Shown: piece after piece, positions 33,571 through 39,622 of the stretch
How positions within the stretch are numbered: position 1 is the first letter of the stretch
How the letters are laid out: every line of letters starts with the position of its first letter
Source: Luteimonas sp. JM171
GTDB taxonomy: Bacteria; Pseudomonadota; Gammaproteobacteria; Xanthomonadales; Xanthomonadaceae
DNA length: 64,000 nt
Direction: 5' to 3'
NCBI RefSeq assembly: GCF_001717465.1
Contig: NZ_CP017074.1
Span: 2,508,873 to 2,572,872, forward strand
Program-made: the position numbers and the translations under genes
The notes under the pieces: generated by a model
What the model saw: only the letters and a program-made list of their open reading frames with translations
Told to the model about the DNA's origin: nothing
Databases searched by the model: none

Positions 33571-33713
33571 TAGTCGACCATCCGGCGAAGTACAGACTTC
33601 CAGGCGAAGATCGCGGCGCGCACTACCAGGGCGGCCGTTCCAACTGCGGCGATGGCCCACAGCGCCATCGAGATAGCTTCCACCGCCTCTGCGACGGTCA
33701 ACGGATCACCCAT
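33570..33713 (-). CDS. Small phage membrane protein (47 residues), minor coat candidate
   Basis: ATG at 33711-33713, stop TAA at 33570-33572. The product has an acidic N-terminus (MGDPLTVAEAVEAISMAL), one hydrophobic helix (WAIAAVGTAALVVRAAIFAW) and a basic C-terminus (KSVLRRMVD). This charge pattern is that of filamentous phage coat proteins. It follows the coat-protein terminator and is overlapped by the 20-residue ORF. Confidence 0.55.
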   Translation of the reverse strand: MGDPLTVAEAVEAISMALWAIAAVGTAALVVRAAIFAWKSVLRRMVD

Positions 33714-33736
33714 GCCTGCAACCTCCTACCCGTGAG

Positions 33737-33774
33737 AAAAAACCGCCCGGAGGGGATCGGACCCAACCGGGCGG
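33737..33774 (-). terminator. Rho-independent terminator after the major coat gene
   Basis: Stem CCGCCCGG (33743-33750) with CCGGGCGG (33767-33774), followed on the minus strand by a run of six T (A run at 33737-33742). It lies just past the coat gene stop. Filamentous phages use such a partial terminator to make much more coat than downstream protein. Confidence 0.85.
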
Positions 33775-33780
33775 CGGTCG

Positions 33781-34002
33781 TCAGAAGGCGCGGCGCACCC
33801 ACTTGTAGACCTTGATGGCGACCAGGACCAGCAGCACGGCGCCGCCGATCTGGCCCACCGGACCGATCGCGTTCCCGATCTCGGTCACCACGTCCGACAC
33901 GTCGACCGCGGACTGCGCAGCGGCCGGACCGATGGCACCGAACATGGCGATCATGAACGCCGTGGCCAGCATCAGGCCCTTGCTCTTCATCGAAGCAAAC
34001 AT
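33781..34002 (-). CDS. Major coat protein (pVIII-like)
   Basis: Precursor of 73 residues. The signal peptide (KSKGLMLATAFMIAMFGAIGPAAA) is probably cut after AAA or before Gln. The mature part of about 43-45 residues has an acidic start (VDVSDVVTEIG), a hydrophobic helix (QIGGAVLLVLVAIKV) and a basic end (YKWVRRAF), as in pVIII. ATG 34002 is preceded by AAGGAGG at good spacing; the GTG at 34005 is too close. A strong terminator follows. Confidence 0.88.
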   Translation of the reverse strand: MFASMKSKGLMLATAFMIAMFGAIGPAAAQSAVDVSDVVTEIGNAIGPVGQIGGAVLLVLVAIKVYKWVRRAF

Positions 34003-34012
34003 CACAGCCTCC

Positions 34013-34219
34013 TTAGGCTTGCTCTAGGAATTTCCGGAGTTGTCGAAGCACGAACGCCGCAGCCAGGAGTCCTGCCACTGCTAGGCCGATCTGCTGCGCA
34101 TCCTCAACCGATAACTCCGGAAGGAAACTCGGTTGTGGAATCCAGATTTCTTGGGCGCAGGTCCCGGTCGCGGCGTCGAAGTCCGATTCAAGACACGCCG
34201 GGACCAGGACCGTGCCCAC
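34013..34219 (-). CDS. Small phage membrane protein, function unknown
   Basis: Protein of 68 residues with two Cys near the N-terminus (PACLES, GTCAQE) and a C-terminal hydrophobic helix ending in basic residues (IGLAVAGLLAAAFVLRQLRKFLEQ). It lies between the ssDNA-binding and coat protein genes, a spot used in inoviruses for small virion or membrane proteins. No family is recognised. Confidence 0.55.
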   Translation of the reverse strand: MGTVLVPACLESDFDAATGTCAQEIWIPQPSFLPELSVEDAQQIGLAVAGLLAAAFVLRQLRKFLEQA

Positions 34220-34221
34220 CG

Positions 34222-34488
34222 TCAGGCCGCCTTGGCCGCTGCCACGCGCTTGAGCGGCAGACGCCGAGCGAGCTTCAGGTCTCCGAAGTCACCAACGCTC
34301 ACGGCCTCTTCCAGATCGACCGTGTAGACGCCGGCCGGATACGGATCGTTCTTGCCCAGGTCGAGCCTGATGCGGTTGCGGAAGAACTCGTTTTCAGCGC
34401 TGGCGCCCTGCGTGCGGATGACGCCGGAACGGTCGCCCTTCTGCCAACGCTTCTCGTCCACGTGGGTGCTGGTGATGGTGATCTTCAT
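34222..34488 (-). CDS. Phage single-stranded DNA-binding protein (pV-like)
   Basis: Protein of 88 residues (MKITITSTHVDEKRWQKG...) without membrane segment, rich in beta-strand-like stretches and ending in a basic/Ala tail. It directly follows the replication gene, where inoviruses encode the helix-destabilising protein that coats viral ssDNA before packaging. The assignment rests on size, position and the general family look. Confidence 0.72.
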   Translation of the reverse strand: MKITITSTHVDEKRWQKGDRSGVIRTQGASAENEFFRNRIRLDLGKNDPYPAGVYTVDLEEAVSVGDFGDLKLARRLPLKRVAAAKAA

Positions 34489-34490
34489 AG

Positions 34491-35510
34491 CTACGTCGCC
34501 TCTATCGATTGTTGAAGTTGCGCCCGAATGAGCGCGCTTAGATCGCCGGTAATGCCTTTCCACCTCCCGGGGCGATCTGTCCGGAGGATCGATTTCTTGA
34601 TGAAGGCCATGCCCTCCTCTTCGCCCAAGGCATCGAGGAACGCATTGAGCGTCGTACCAGCCTGCGTGCGCAGGAAGCGCACCGCTGCCGTGGTGGATGC
34701 GTTGACGATCTGCTCGCGCAAGCCCAGGCGCTCGACCTCACCGACGACGAACGCCTCAAGCATCGGATAGGCCGCGCCGAAGTACTTCCCGGGATCCCGG
34801 AGCACATCGTTGGGCAGGTCGATCCGCTTCGCGTACAGGCGGAGCTCGCAGCGGGTGTGCTTGCTCTCCGGGTCGCCCAGCTGCTTGCCCTTTTCGTAGA
34901 TGTTCAGCTGCTTGTGGCCACGCTGGCCCACGTAAAACGAACAGCCCTTGCCGCTTCCCATGTCGCTCACGTGCTGCGCTGTCGGCGGCCGTCCGTTCAT
35001 GATGAATTCGCCCTTGTCGTAGAGATCGATGAAGGTCTGGATATCGAAGGTTTCGCCGGCGAGGTCATCAATTGCGATGTCCACGTGGGACAGCCGCGCC
35101 TGCAAATCGTCCAGGCGGTCGGCAACCTGCCGCCAGGAGGGAACGTGCTGGCAGCCTTGGCCGGTCATGGAAATCTGGATCGCGCCATCGTCGCGGAGGC
35201 CGATCTTTCCGCAGACGTTGCCGAGGGTGTCCACCATCGTTGCGCTGCGCTGGTAGAAGTTGAACACCCTCTCCTGCAACGGGCCCACCGCGATTGAAGT
35301 GCCCGTGCCGAACACGTAGCGGAGCACTTCGGTCATCGGCATTTTGCGCGTGAGCTTCTTGGCCTTGTCCGAGTCCAGGACAGCGACGCAGAAGTCGATG
35401 ATTGGCGCGGTCAGGGTGGACTTTTGGCCCGTGTTACTGCCCGGGCCAACCGCCTGCCGGCGGGTGCCGGTTCCCCGGCTCGACTGGTGAAAAGGTCCGC
35501 CGTCAGCCAC
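34491..35510 (-). CDS. Phage replication initiation protein (pII/Rep-like)
   Basis: Protein of 339 residues in the inovirus replication-initiation-factor family, which nicks the viral plus strand for rolling-circle replication. Visible are the His-containing strand LSHVDIAIDDLAGE and the C-terminal conserved part HKQLNIYEKGKQLGDPESKH followed by TRCELRLYAKRIDLP. I chose GTG 35510 because GGAGGG lies 6 bases upstream. It overlaps the 47-residue ORF upstream by 8 bases. Confidence 0.82.
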   Translation of the reverse strand: MADGGPFHQSSRGTGTRRQAVGPGSNTGQKSTLTAPIIDFCVAVLDSDKAKKLTRKMPMTEVLRYVFGTGTSIAVGPLQERVFNFYQRSATMVDTLGNVCGKIGLRDDGAIQISMTGQGCQHVPSWRQVADRLDDLQARLSHVDIAIDDLAGETFDIQTFIDLYDKGEFIMNGRPPTAQHVSDMGSGKGCSFYVGQRGHKQLNIYEKGKQLGDPESKHTRCELRLYAKRIDLPNDVLRDPGKYFGAAYPMLEAFVVGEVERLGLREQIVNASTTAAVRFLRTQAGTTLNAFLDALGEEEGMAFIKKSILRTDRPGRWKGITGDLSALIRAQLQQSIEAT

Positions 35511-35646
35511 GCCGAGCCCTCCATGCCTGGACTGCGGAGAGGGTGAAGACGCCGGCCAGGAACCCGGCGGCGTAGGCGAAGGTGAGGGCGTAGCCGGGGA
35601 ACACGACCACCAGCCGCCAGAACTCGCAGGGAAGGAGGCCGCACAC
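35503..35646 (-). CDS. Small phage membrane protein (47 residues)
   Basis: Reading frame from GTG 35646 to TGA 35503 encodes one transmembrane helix (VVVFPGYALTFAYAAGFLAGVF... region, hydrophobic from residue 12 to about 38) and a basic tail (QAWRARRG). Its stop overlaps the start of the replication gene and its start overlaps the stop of the 32-residue ORF, consistent with a coupled operon. The function is unknown. Confidence 0.5.
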   Translation of the reverse strand: MCGLLPCEFWRLVVVFPGYALTFAYAAGFLAGVFTLSAVQAWRARRG

Positions 35647-35647
35647 C

Positions 35648-35746
35648 TCAACGGCCCCAGTGATCGCCGGGACGGATCGAGGCCGCAGCTCGCCGCGCTT
35701 CCTGCATGATCCGCAGCAGCAGCCGGGCGTATTCTTGTTCGGTCAT
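35648..35746 (-). CDS. Small phage protein (32 residues)
   Basis: Reading frame MTEQEYARLLLRIMQEARRA... from ATG 35746 to TGA 35648, a soluble amphipathic helix. GGAGGGGAG lies about 9 bases upstream. It is the first ORF of the early minus-strand operon. No family is recognised. Confidence 0.45.
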   Translation of the reverse strand: MTEQEYARLLLRIMQEARRAAASIRPGDHWGR

Positions 35747-35849
35747 CGTGAAAGCTCCCCTCCCCTTTTCCCCAGGGAAGCCCCCGGCCCGTCAGGGGGG
35801 ATGGCAAGACGGACCGGGGGCGTGTCAACCATCGGTAGACACAGGGCGC

Positions 35850-35879
35850 AGTAAACTACGGGTGGACAGCCCTTGTCAA
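35850..35879 (-). promoter_or_regulatory. Putative early phage promoter
   Basis: On the minus strand a consensus -35 TTGACA (35874-35879) is 18 bases from TTTACT (35850-35855). It points to the replication operon and lies just before the start of the divergent HTH regulator. An inverted repeat GTGTC/GACAC (35822-35842) and a second GACA/TGTC pair (35865-35877) lie around it and may be regulator binding sites. Confidence 0.55.
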
Positions 35880-35885
35880 CTGGTG

Positions 35886-36734
35886 ATGGACATGACGACG
35901 CTCAACAAGATCCTCGACGCCGCCGCGAACCTTTCTGGCAGCGACAGCGCAACCGCCCGCACGCTCGGCGTGTCCAGGCAGGCCGTATCCAACTGGCGGC
36001 ACGGCGGCAAGATCGAGCCCAGGCACATCGCCAAGCTGATCAACCTTGCTCAACAGGATCCGGCGCTCGCCGTCCAGGTGCTCGCAGAACAGGGGGCGTC
36101 GAAGGAGGAACAGCGGCTGTGGGGTGCGCTGTGGGACAGACTGTCCCCGGTCACTTCGACGGTGGCCGGGGCGCTCCTGATGCTCGGACTATGGGCACCC
36201 TCGCCCGCGCAGGCAGCCACGGTGAAGGCTCAAGCTGAACCGCTGGCGGCTGTGTACATTATGCGCAATTCTAGAAATGGAGAGGAGGCTCATTGCACCT
36301 CTCCGTCCACGTATACCCAGCGCCCGTCCTGTCCGCCTCCAAGGAATCGCCCTGACGCCAGCCAACAATCACCCAGTTGTAGATCAACAATCGCCCGCCA
36401 TTCGTACAGGCTCCGAGAAATTGCCCGAATGCATCCTCAGCCGCCGAGAATTCGCCCGGTTCTCGCTGTCGTCTGGCGGACGGATGTGTCCGCATCTTGC
36501 ACGCAAAGATGTCTTTCCAGTACACGCGCGAACCATACCCAAGCGGCGCACCCATTTGTCCCCACCTGTAAACACCTGCGGTCAATTGTCAGCACCGTCC
36601 AACAGCGGCGCCCAATTGTCCCCAACTGCATCGGGCGCACTCTGGTGAGATCAGGCTGCTCGCCGGTAGAACGGCTCTACGCCGCAGCCAGAAACGAATT
36701 CTGGGACACCTTGGGCCGGATCAAACACAGTTAG
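35886..36734 (+). CDS. Phage HTH regulator, C-terminus altered by integration
   Basis: The N-terminus is a DUF3693/Cro-like helix-turn-helix (SATARTLGVSRQAVSNWRHGG, residues about 20-40), then a hydrophobic segment (TVAGALLMLGLWAPSPAQA). At residue 124 the frame enters the attachment site (VYIMRN) and from residue 129 onward the sequence is host DNA. In the circular phage the frame would continue through 29606-29686 with NWLRHLASRLASMARRP and stop after 154 residues. The 282-residue prophage form is therefore a fusion. It likely represses the divergent replication promoter. Confidence 0.7.
   Translation: MDMTTLNKILDAAANLSGSDSATARTLGVSRQAVSNWRHGGKIEPRHIAKLINLAQQDPALAVQVLAEQGASKEEQRLWGALWDRLSPVTSTVAGALLMLGLWAPSPAQAATVKAQAEPLAAVYIMRNSRNGEEAHCTSPSTYTQRPSCPPPRNRPDASQQSPSCRSTIARHSYRLREIARMHPQPPRIRPVLAVVWRTDVSASCTQRCLSSTRANHTQAAHPFVPTCKHLRSIVSTVQQRRPIVPNCIGRTLVRSGCSPVERLYAAARNEFWDTLGRIKHS
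36253..36269. other. attR: half dif site at the right end of the prophage
   Basis: TGTACA (36253-36258) followed by TTATGCGCAAT (36259-36269), identical to the centre and one arm of dif at 29589-29605. The preceding 11 bases do not match the other arm, so only attL is a complete dif. This is the usual outcome of integration by a dif-using filamentous phage. Confidence 0.85.
36271..36555 (-). CDS. Hypothetical protein next to dif
   Basis: Reading frame of 94 residues from ATG 36555 to TAG 36271, ending at the edge of the attachment site. Composition is protein-like (GAPLGYGSRVYWKDIFACKM, then RLLIYNWVIVGWRQGDSLE). No family is recognised. It would be unchanged by phage integration. The surrounding 36271-36650 gap otherwise holds only short direct repeats; the evidence that this is a real gene is weak. 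Confidence 0.35.
   Translation of the reverse strand: MGAPLGYGSRVYWKDIFACKMRTHPSARRQREPGEFSAAEDAFGQFLGACTNGGRLLIYNWVIVGWRQGDSLEADRTGAGYTWTERCNEPPLHF
36541..36628. repeat. Short imperfect direct repeats
   Basis: Two copies of an about 28-bp unit lie at 36541-36568 and 36600-36628, sharing GCGGCGC, then TTGTCCCCA and CTG. A third partial copy (CAATTGTCAGCACC) lies between them at 36583-36596. The unit spacing is 59 bases. They sit between the phage and the SseB-like gene and could be protein-binding iterons or remnants of an element end. Confidence 0.5.
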
Positions 36735-37379
36735 ATCAATCGCGATATCCGGCGGCGAGCGTTGGATCTCAGGGTGCATCGATGTCAGGCACGCCCGAAC
36801 TGCCCGCTCTGCGCTGCCAGGCCCCACGCCCAGCACGATCAGCAACGAGACCGCGTTTTTATCGGCCTCGGGGGCGGTTTGGATCACGTAGGCTTCTTTC
36901 ACGGAGCTCTGCCGGGCCAACGCGCGCTTGAGCACGGGAATCAACCAGGATGGCTGCCAGTCCGGTGCGCCAAACCAAGCTGGCGCGCCGCTTGCTGAGT
37001 CCTCGTTCAACGGAGCAATCGTCCCAGTGGTCAGCAAGGACTCGACTTCTTCCGGGTACAGTACGGCCCCGCCATCGTTCGGGTTGAGCATCAACGTAGC
37101 ACCGCGCGTCACTTCGAGCAGTTCACGGCCCGTAAAAGACACAATCCGTGCTGATCTGCCAGCGGCCGCCGCAGCCTTGGACTCCGATGTGAAGAACGGC
37201 AGCGCGTCGAAGCCATCCGGATGCTTGAACTGGATCAGCCGGACCTTCCCCGAGTCATCGGAGATGGGAACGTGGGCGTACACCCTCACCCCAAGCAGGC
37301 GCTGGAAGAACTCCTGGTCTACTTCAGGGTTTCCGCGAGCGCGCTCCAAAAGCTCTTCAAGTTCACTCTCACTGATCAT
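36651..37379 (-). CDS. SseB-family protein
   Basis: Cytoplasmic protein of 242 residues. The N-terminal half has the SseB pattern: VYAHVPISDDSGKVRLIQF, LPFFTSESKAAAA and TLMLNPNDGGAVLYPEEVE. The C-terminal half (APDWQPSWLIPVLKRALARQ, AYVIQTAPEADK) matches SseB_C. SseB (enhanced serine sensitivity) is poorly understood. ATG 37379 is used; a longer frame upstream is Pro-rich and runs into the kfrA-like gene. It is the last of two minus-strand genes in this part. Confidence 0.75.
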   Translation of the reverse strand: MISESELEELLERARGNPEVDQEFFQRLLGVRVYAHVPISDDSGKVRLIQFKHPDGFDALPFFTSESKAAAAAGRSARIVSFTGRELLEVTRGATLMLNPNDGGAVLYPEEVESLLTTGTIAPLNEDSASGAPAWFGAPDWQPSWLIPVLKRALARQSSVKEAYVIQTAPEADKNAVSLLIVLGVGPGSAERAVRACLTSMHPEIQRSPPDIAIDLTVFDPAQGVPEFVSGCGVEPFYRRAA

Positions 37380-37443
37380 TCCGAGATAGCCATCTGGCGG
37401 TGGCGAAGGCGGGCCTCTATGTGGCGGGTACCCAGGCCCGTAG

Positions 37444-38406
37444 TCAAGGGACAGCGGAGGTTTTCCTTGCCTTGGCCTGATCTTTCTTCCGTTTGACAGT
37501 GGCGCTGCTCCGCTTGGCCACCTTCCGAGGCCTTGTCTTGGCCTGCTGCAGCACCGATTCCAGGGCGGCGGGCAAGTCGCGCAGCTGTGCCAGTTGCCCT
37601 TCGAGAGCTTCCGCTCTTGCCCGCTGGATTGCGGCCTCCCGGAGCGCTTCATTGGCTTCGAGCCGGATTTCTTCCATCCGCTTGCGATCGGCCTTCTCGT
37701 CGGCGGTGCGCTCCTTCCTGAACGAGATCAGCTGCTGTTTCAGGTCCCGCGCCTCTTGCCGAGCACGATCCACCTCTGCATGGGCGCGATCTTCGGCCGC
37801 CTGCACGTGCCGGGCCATCGCGTCGCGCTCAGATGCGGCCTGTTGCTGAAGGCCCTGAAGCTGCCGTTCCAACTCCTTGCACCGGCGTTCGGAAGCCTCT
37901 TCCCGAGTCTGGGTGGCCTCACGTTGGGCGGTCAGCGCCTCGACTTGTCCTTCTAACTGACGCACGGGTCGCTCTAGTTCACCAGTTCGGGCGGATGCCA
38001 AATCCCGGGCTTGCAGGGCAGCCGCCTCCTGCTGCCGCAATAGCGCGGCTTCCTGCTCGAAATCCTCGCGATCCCGGCGCAGCGCCTCGCGGCTGACTTC
38101 GACCTCTTCCCGCTCGGTGGCCAAAGCCTCATTGGCCAGCGCACTGGCGTGCTCGAGTGCCACCTGCCACCACTTTCCGGCCAGTTCGGCAATCGGTTCA
38201 GGCGCCCCCGGCACCTCCAAGTGCGCCTGATGGTCGTCCAAGCGGGCTGCCAGCCCTTGCCACCAGGTCTCCAGCCAACGGACCACGGTATTTGGGGACC
38301 CGGTGCCCAGGTGGCCCCGGATGCGCTCGACGGTCGGTCGCTCGCCGGCAGCCACGAGCGCGTCGGCAGCGGTGTGGACGTCGTCCTCGGTGATTCCACG
38401 TGCCAT
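37444..38406 (-). CDS. KfrA-like DNA-binding protein
   Basis: Protein of 320 residues. Residues 1-115 are a KfrA_N domain (GITEDDVHTAADALVAAGER, then PTVERIRGHLGTGSPNTVVRWLETWW) that binds operator DNA. The rest is a long alpha-helical coiled coil rich in Glu, Arg, Ala and Gln, ending in a basic tail (RKVAKRSSATVKRKK). In plasmids KfrA autorepresses and acts as a filament or nucleoid-like factor. Here it is divergent from a tyrosine recombinase, so it may regulate that gene. An inverted repeat lies in the 102-bp gap. Confidence 0.82.
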   Translation of the reverse strand: MARGITEDDVHTAADALVAAGERPTVERIRGHLGTGSPNTVVRWLETWWQGLAARLDDHQAHLEVPGAPEPIAELAGKWWQVALEHASALANEALATEREEVEVSREALRRDREDFEQEAALLRQQEAAALQARDLASARTGELERPVRQLEGQVEALTAQREATQTREEASERRCKELERQLQGLQQQAASERDAMARHVQAAEDRAHAEVDRARQEARDLKQQLISFRKERTADEKADRKRMEEIRLEANEALREAAIQRARAEALEGQLAQLRDLPAALESVLQQAKTRPRKVAKRSSATVKRKKDQAKARKTSAVP

Positions 38407-38450
38407 CTTGGTCTCCTACGCGGGCGCCCTGCCCCGCACTTGACGTACTC

Positions 38451-38471
38451 GCGATAAGTGATGATTATCGC
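38451..38471. promoter_or_regulatory. Inverted repeat between kfrA-like and recombinase genes
   Basis: GCGATAA (38451-38457) and TTATCGC (38465-38471) form a perfect 7-bp inverted repeat with a 7-base spacer. A weaker pair, GTAGT/ACTAC, lies at 38490-38503. Both are in the divergent promoter gap and are candidate operators for the KfrA-like protein. Confidence 0.5.
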
Positions 38472-38508
38472 AGGTAGGCGGTCTGCAACGTAGTGAATAC
38501 TACATATT

Positions 38509-39594
38509 ATGAATGATAATCACGCACTTCCGGCCCTCGTGCAACCGGCGTCTGGCATGGTCCTCCCTGACCAGCTCGCCCAACAGGCCGCCGATGCCAT
38601 GCGCGAGCTGCTGGCCGAAGCAGCCGCCGAGAACACCACCCGCAGCTACGCCACCGCCCTGCGCTACTGGGCCGGCTGGCATGCGGCGCGCTACGGCGTC
38701 GAACTGGTGCTGCCGGTTTCGGAAGCCGCCGTGCTGCAGTTCGTGGTCGACCATGTCCAGCGGCGATCTGCAGACGGCGATCTGACCTGGGAATTGCCGC
38801 CAGCCGTCGATCAGGCACTCGTGACGGCCGGCCTCAAAGCCAAACCCGGTCCTTGGACCCTGGCCACTGTCCGGCATCGGGTCGCGGTCCTGTCCACGGC
38901 TCATCGGCTCAAGCAAGTCGCTAACCCCTGCGAGCAGCCCGCGGTTCGAACCGTGCTGAGCCGTGCCGCCCGGGCGGCCGTTAAACGTGGGGAGCGGCCG
39001 CGAAAAAAGACCGCCATCACCCTGCCCGAGCTCGAAAGGATGCTGGCGACCTGCGATGAAAGCCTGGTGGGCCTGCGCGACCGTGCCCTACTCTGCTTCG
39101 CCTTTGCCAGCGGCGGACGCCGGCGGAGCGAGGTCGCCGCGGCGGATCTACGCGATCTGAAAAGACTCGGTGACCAGGGCTACATCTACCGGCTCGAGCA
39201 CAGCAAGACTCAACAGGCTGGGGTGACGGCCAACTCGACGCCTGACAAGCCTGTGCTTGATCGCGCCGCTCTGGCGCTGGAGGACTGGCTGGAGGCGTCT
39301 GGGATCACCGAAGGTGCGATCTTTCGGCGACTGTGGAAGGATCGTGTGGGCCCTGCCCTCTCCCCGGCAGCCGTTGGGGAGATCGTACAGAGGCGTGCTC
39401 GTCAGGCGGGGCTTGAGGGGGATTTTGGGGGGCATAGCCTGCGGTCGGGGTTCGTGACCGAGGCAAGCCGCCAAGGGGTCGCGCTGCCGGAGATCATGCA
39501 GATGACCGAGCACCGGGCGGTGTCGAGCGTGATTGGGTACTTCCAAGCCGGCGGCGCTGTAGCGAACCCTGCAGCTCGACTTCTCGAAGACTAA
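38509..39594 (+). CDS. Tyrosine recombinase (site-specific integrase)
   Basis: Protein of 361 residues. It has an N-terminal SAM-like core-binding domain (about 25-155, TTRSYATALRYWAGWH) and a C-terminal catalytic domain. Active-site residues are visible: Arg in SGGRRRSEV (about 205), HSLR (His309, Arg312), His335 in TEHRAVSSV and the nucleophile Tyr344 in VIGYFQ. ATG 38509 has no clear ribosome-binding site and may be leaderless. It probably mobilises the island to its right; no att sites could be defined. Confidence 0.9.
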   Translation: MNDNHALPALVQPASGMVLPDQLAQQAADAMRELLAEAAAENTTRSYATALRYWAGWHAARYGVELVLPVSEAAVLQFVVDHVQRRSADGDLTWELPPAVDQALVTAGLKAKPGPWTLATVRHRVAVLSTAHRLKQVANPCEQPAVRTVLSRAARAAVKRGERPRKKTAITLPELERMLATCDESLVGLRDRALLCFAFASGGRRRSEVAAADLRDLKRLGDQGYIYRLEHSKTQQAGVTANSTPDKPVLDRAALALEDWLEASGITEGAIFRRLWKDRVGPALSPAAVGEIVQRRARQAGLEGDFGGHSLRSGFVTEASRQGVALPEIMQMTEHRAVSSVIGYFQAGGAVANPAARLLED

Positions 39595-39622
39595 GCAGAG
39601 CGGGCCGCCACAACCAGAAGAC

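Larger units (their letters stand above)
29591..36270. mobile_element. Inovirus (filamentous phage) prophage integrated at dif
   Basis: About 6.7 kb between two copies of TGTACATTATGCGCAATT. It holds the full set of Xanthomonas-type inovirus genes on the minus strand (replication protein, ssDNA-binding protein, coat, adsorption, DUF2523, Zot) and regulators on the plus strand. No integrase or secretin gene is present, so host XerC/XerD and a host secretin are expected to serve integration and export. I see no frameshift in the core genes, so it may be able to excise and form particles; this is inference. Confidence 0.9.

Noticed and set aside
29591..36270. Plasmid or transposon as explanation for the 6.7-kb block
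   Set aside because: The coat, adsorption, DUF2523, Zot and replication genes plus the dif ends fit an inovirus; there is no transposase or partition gene.
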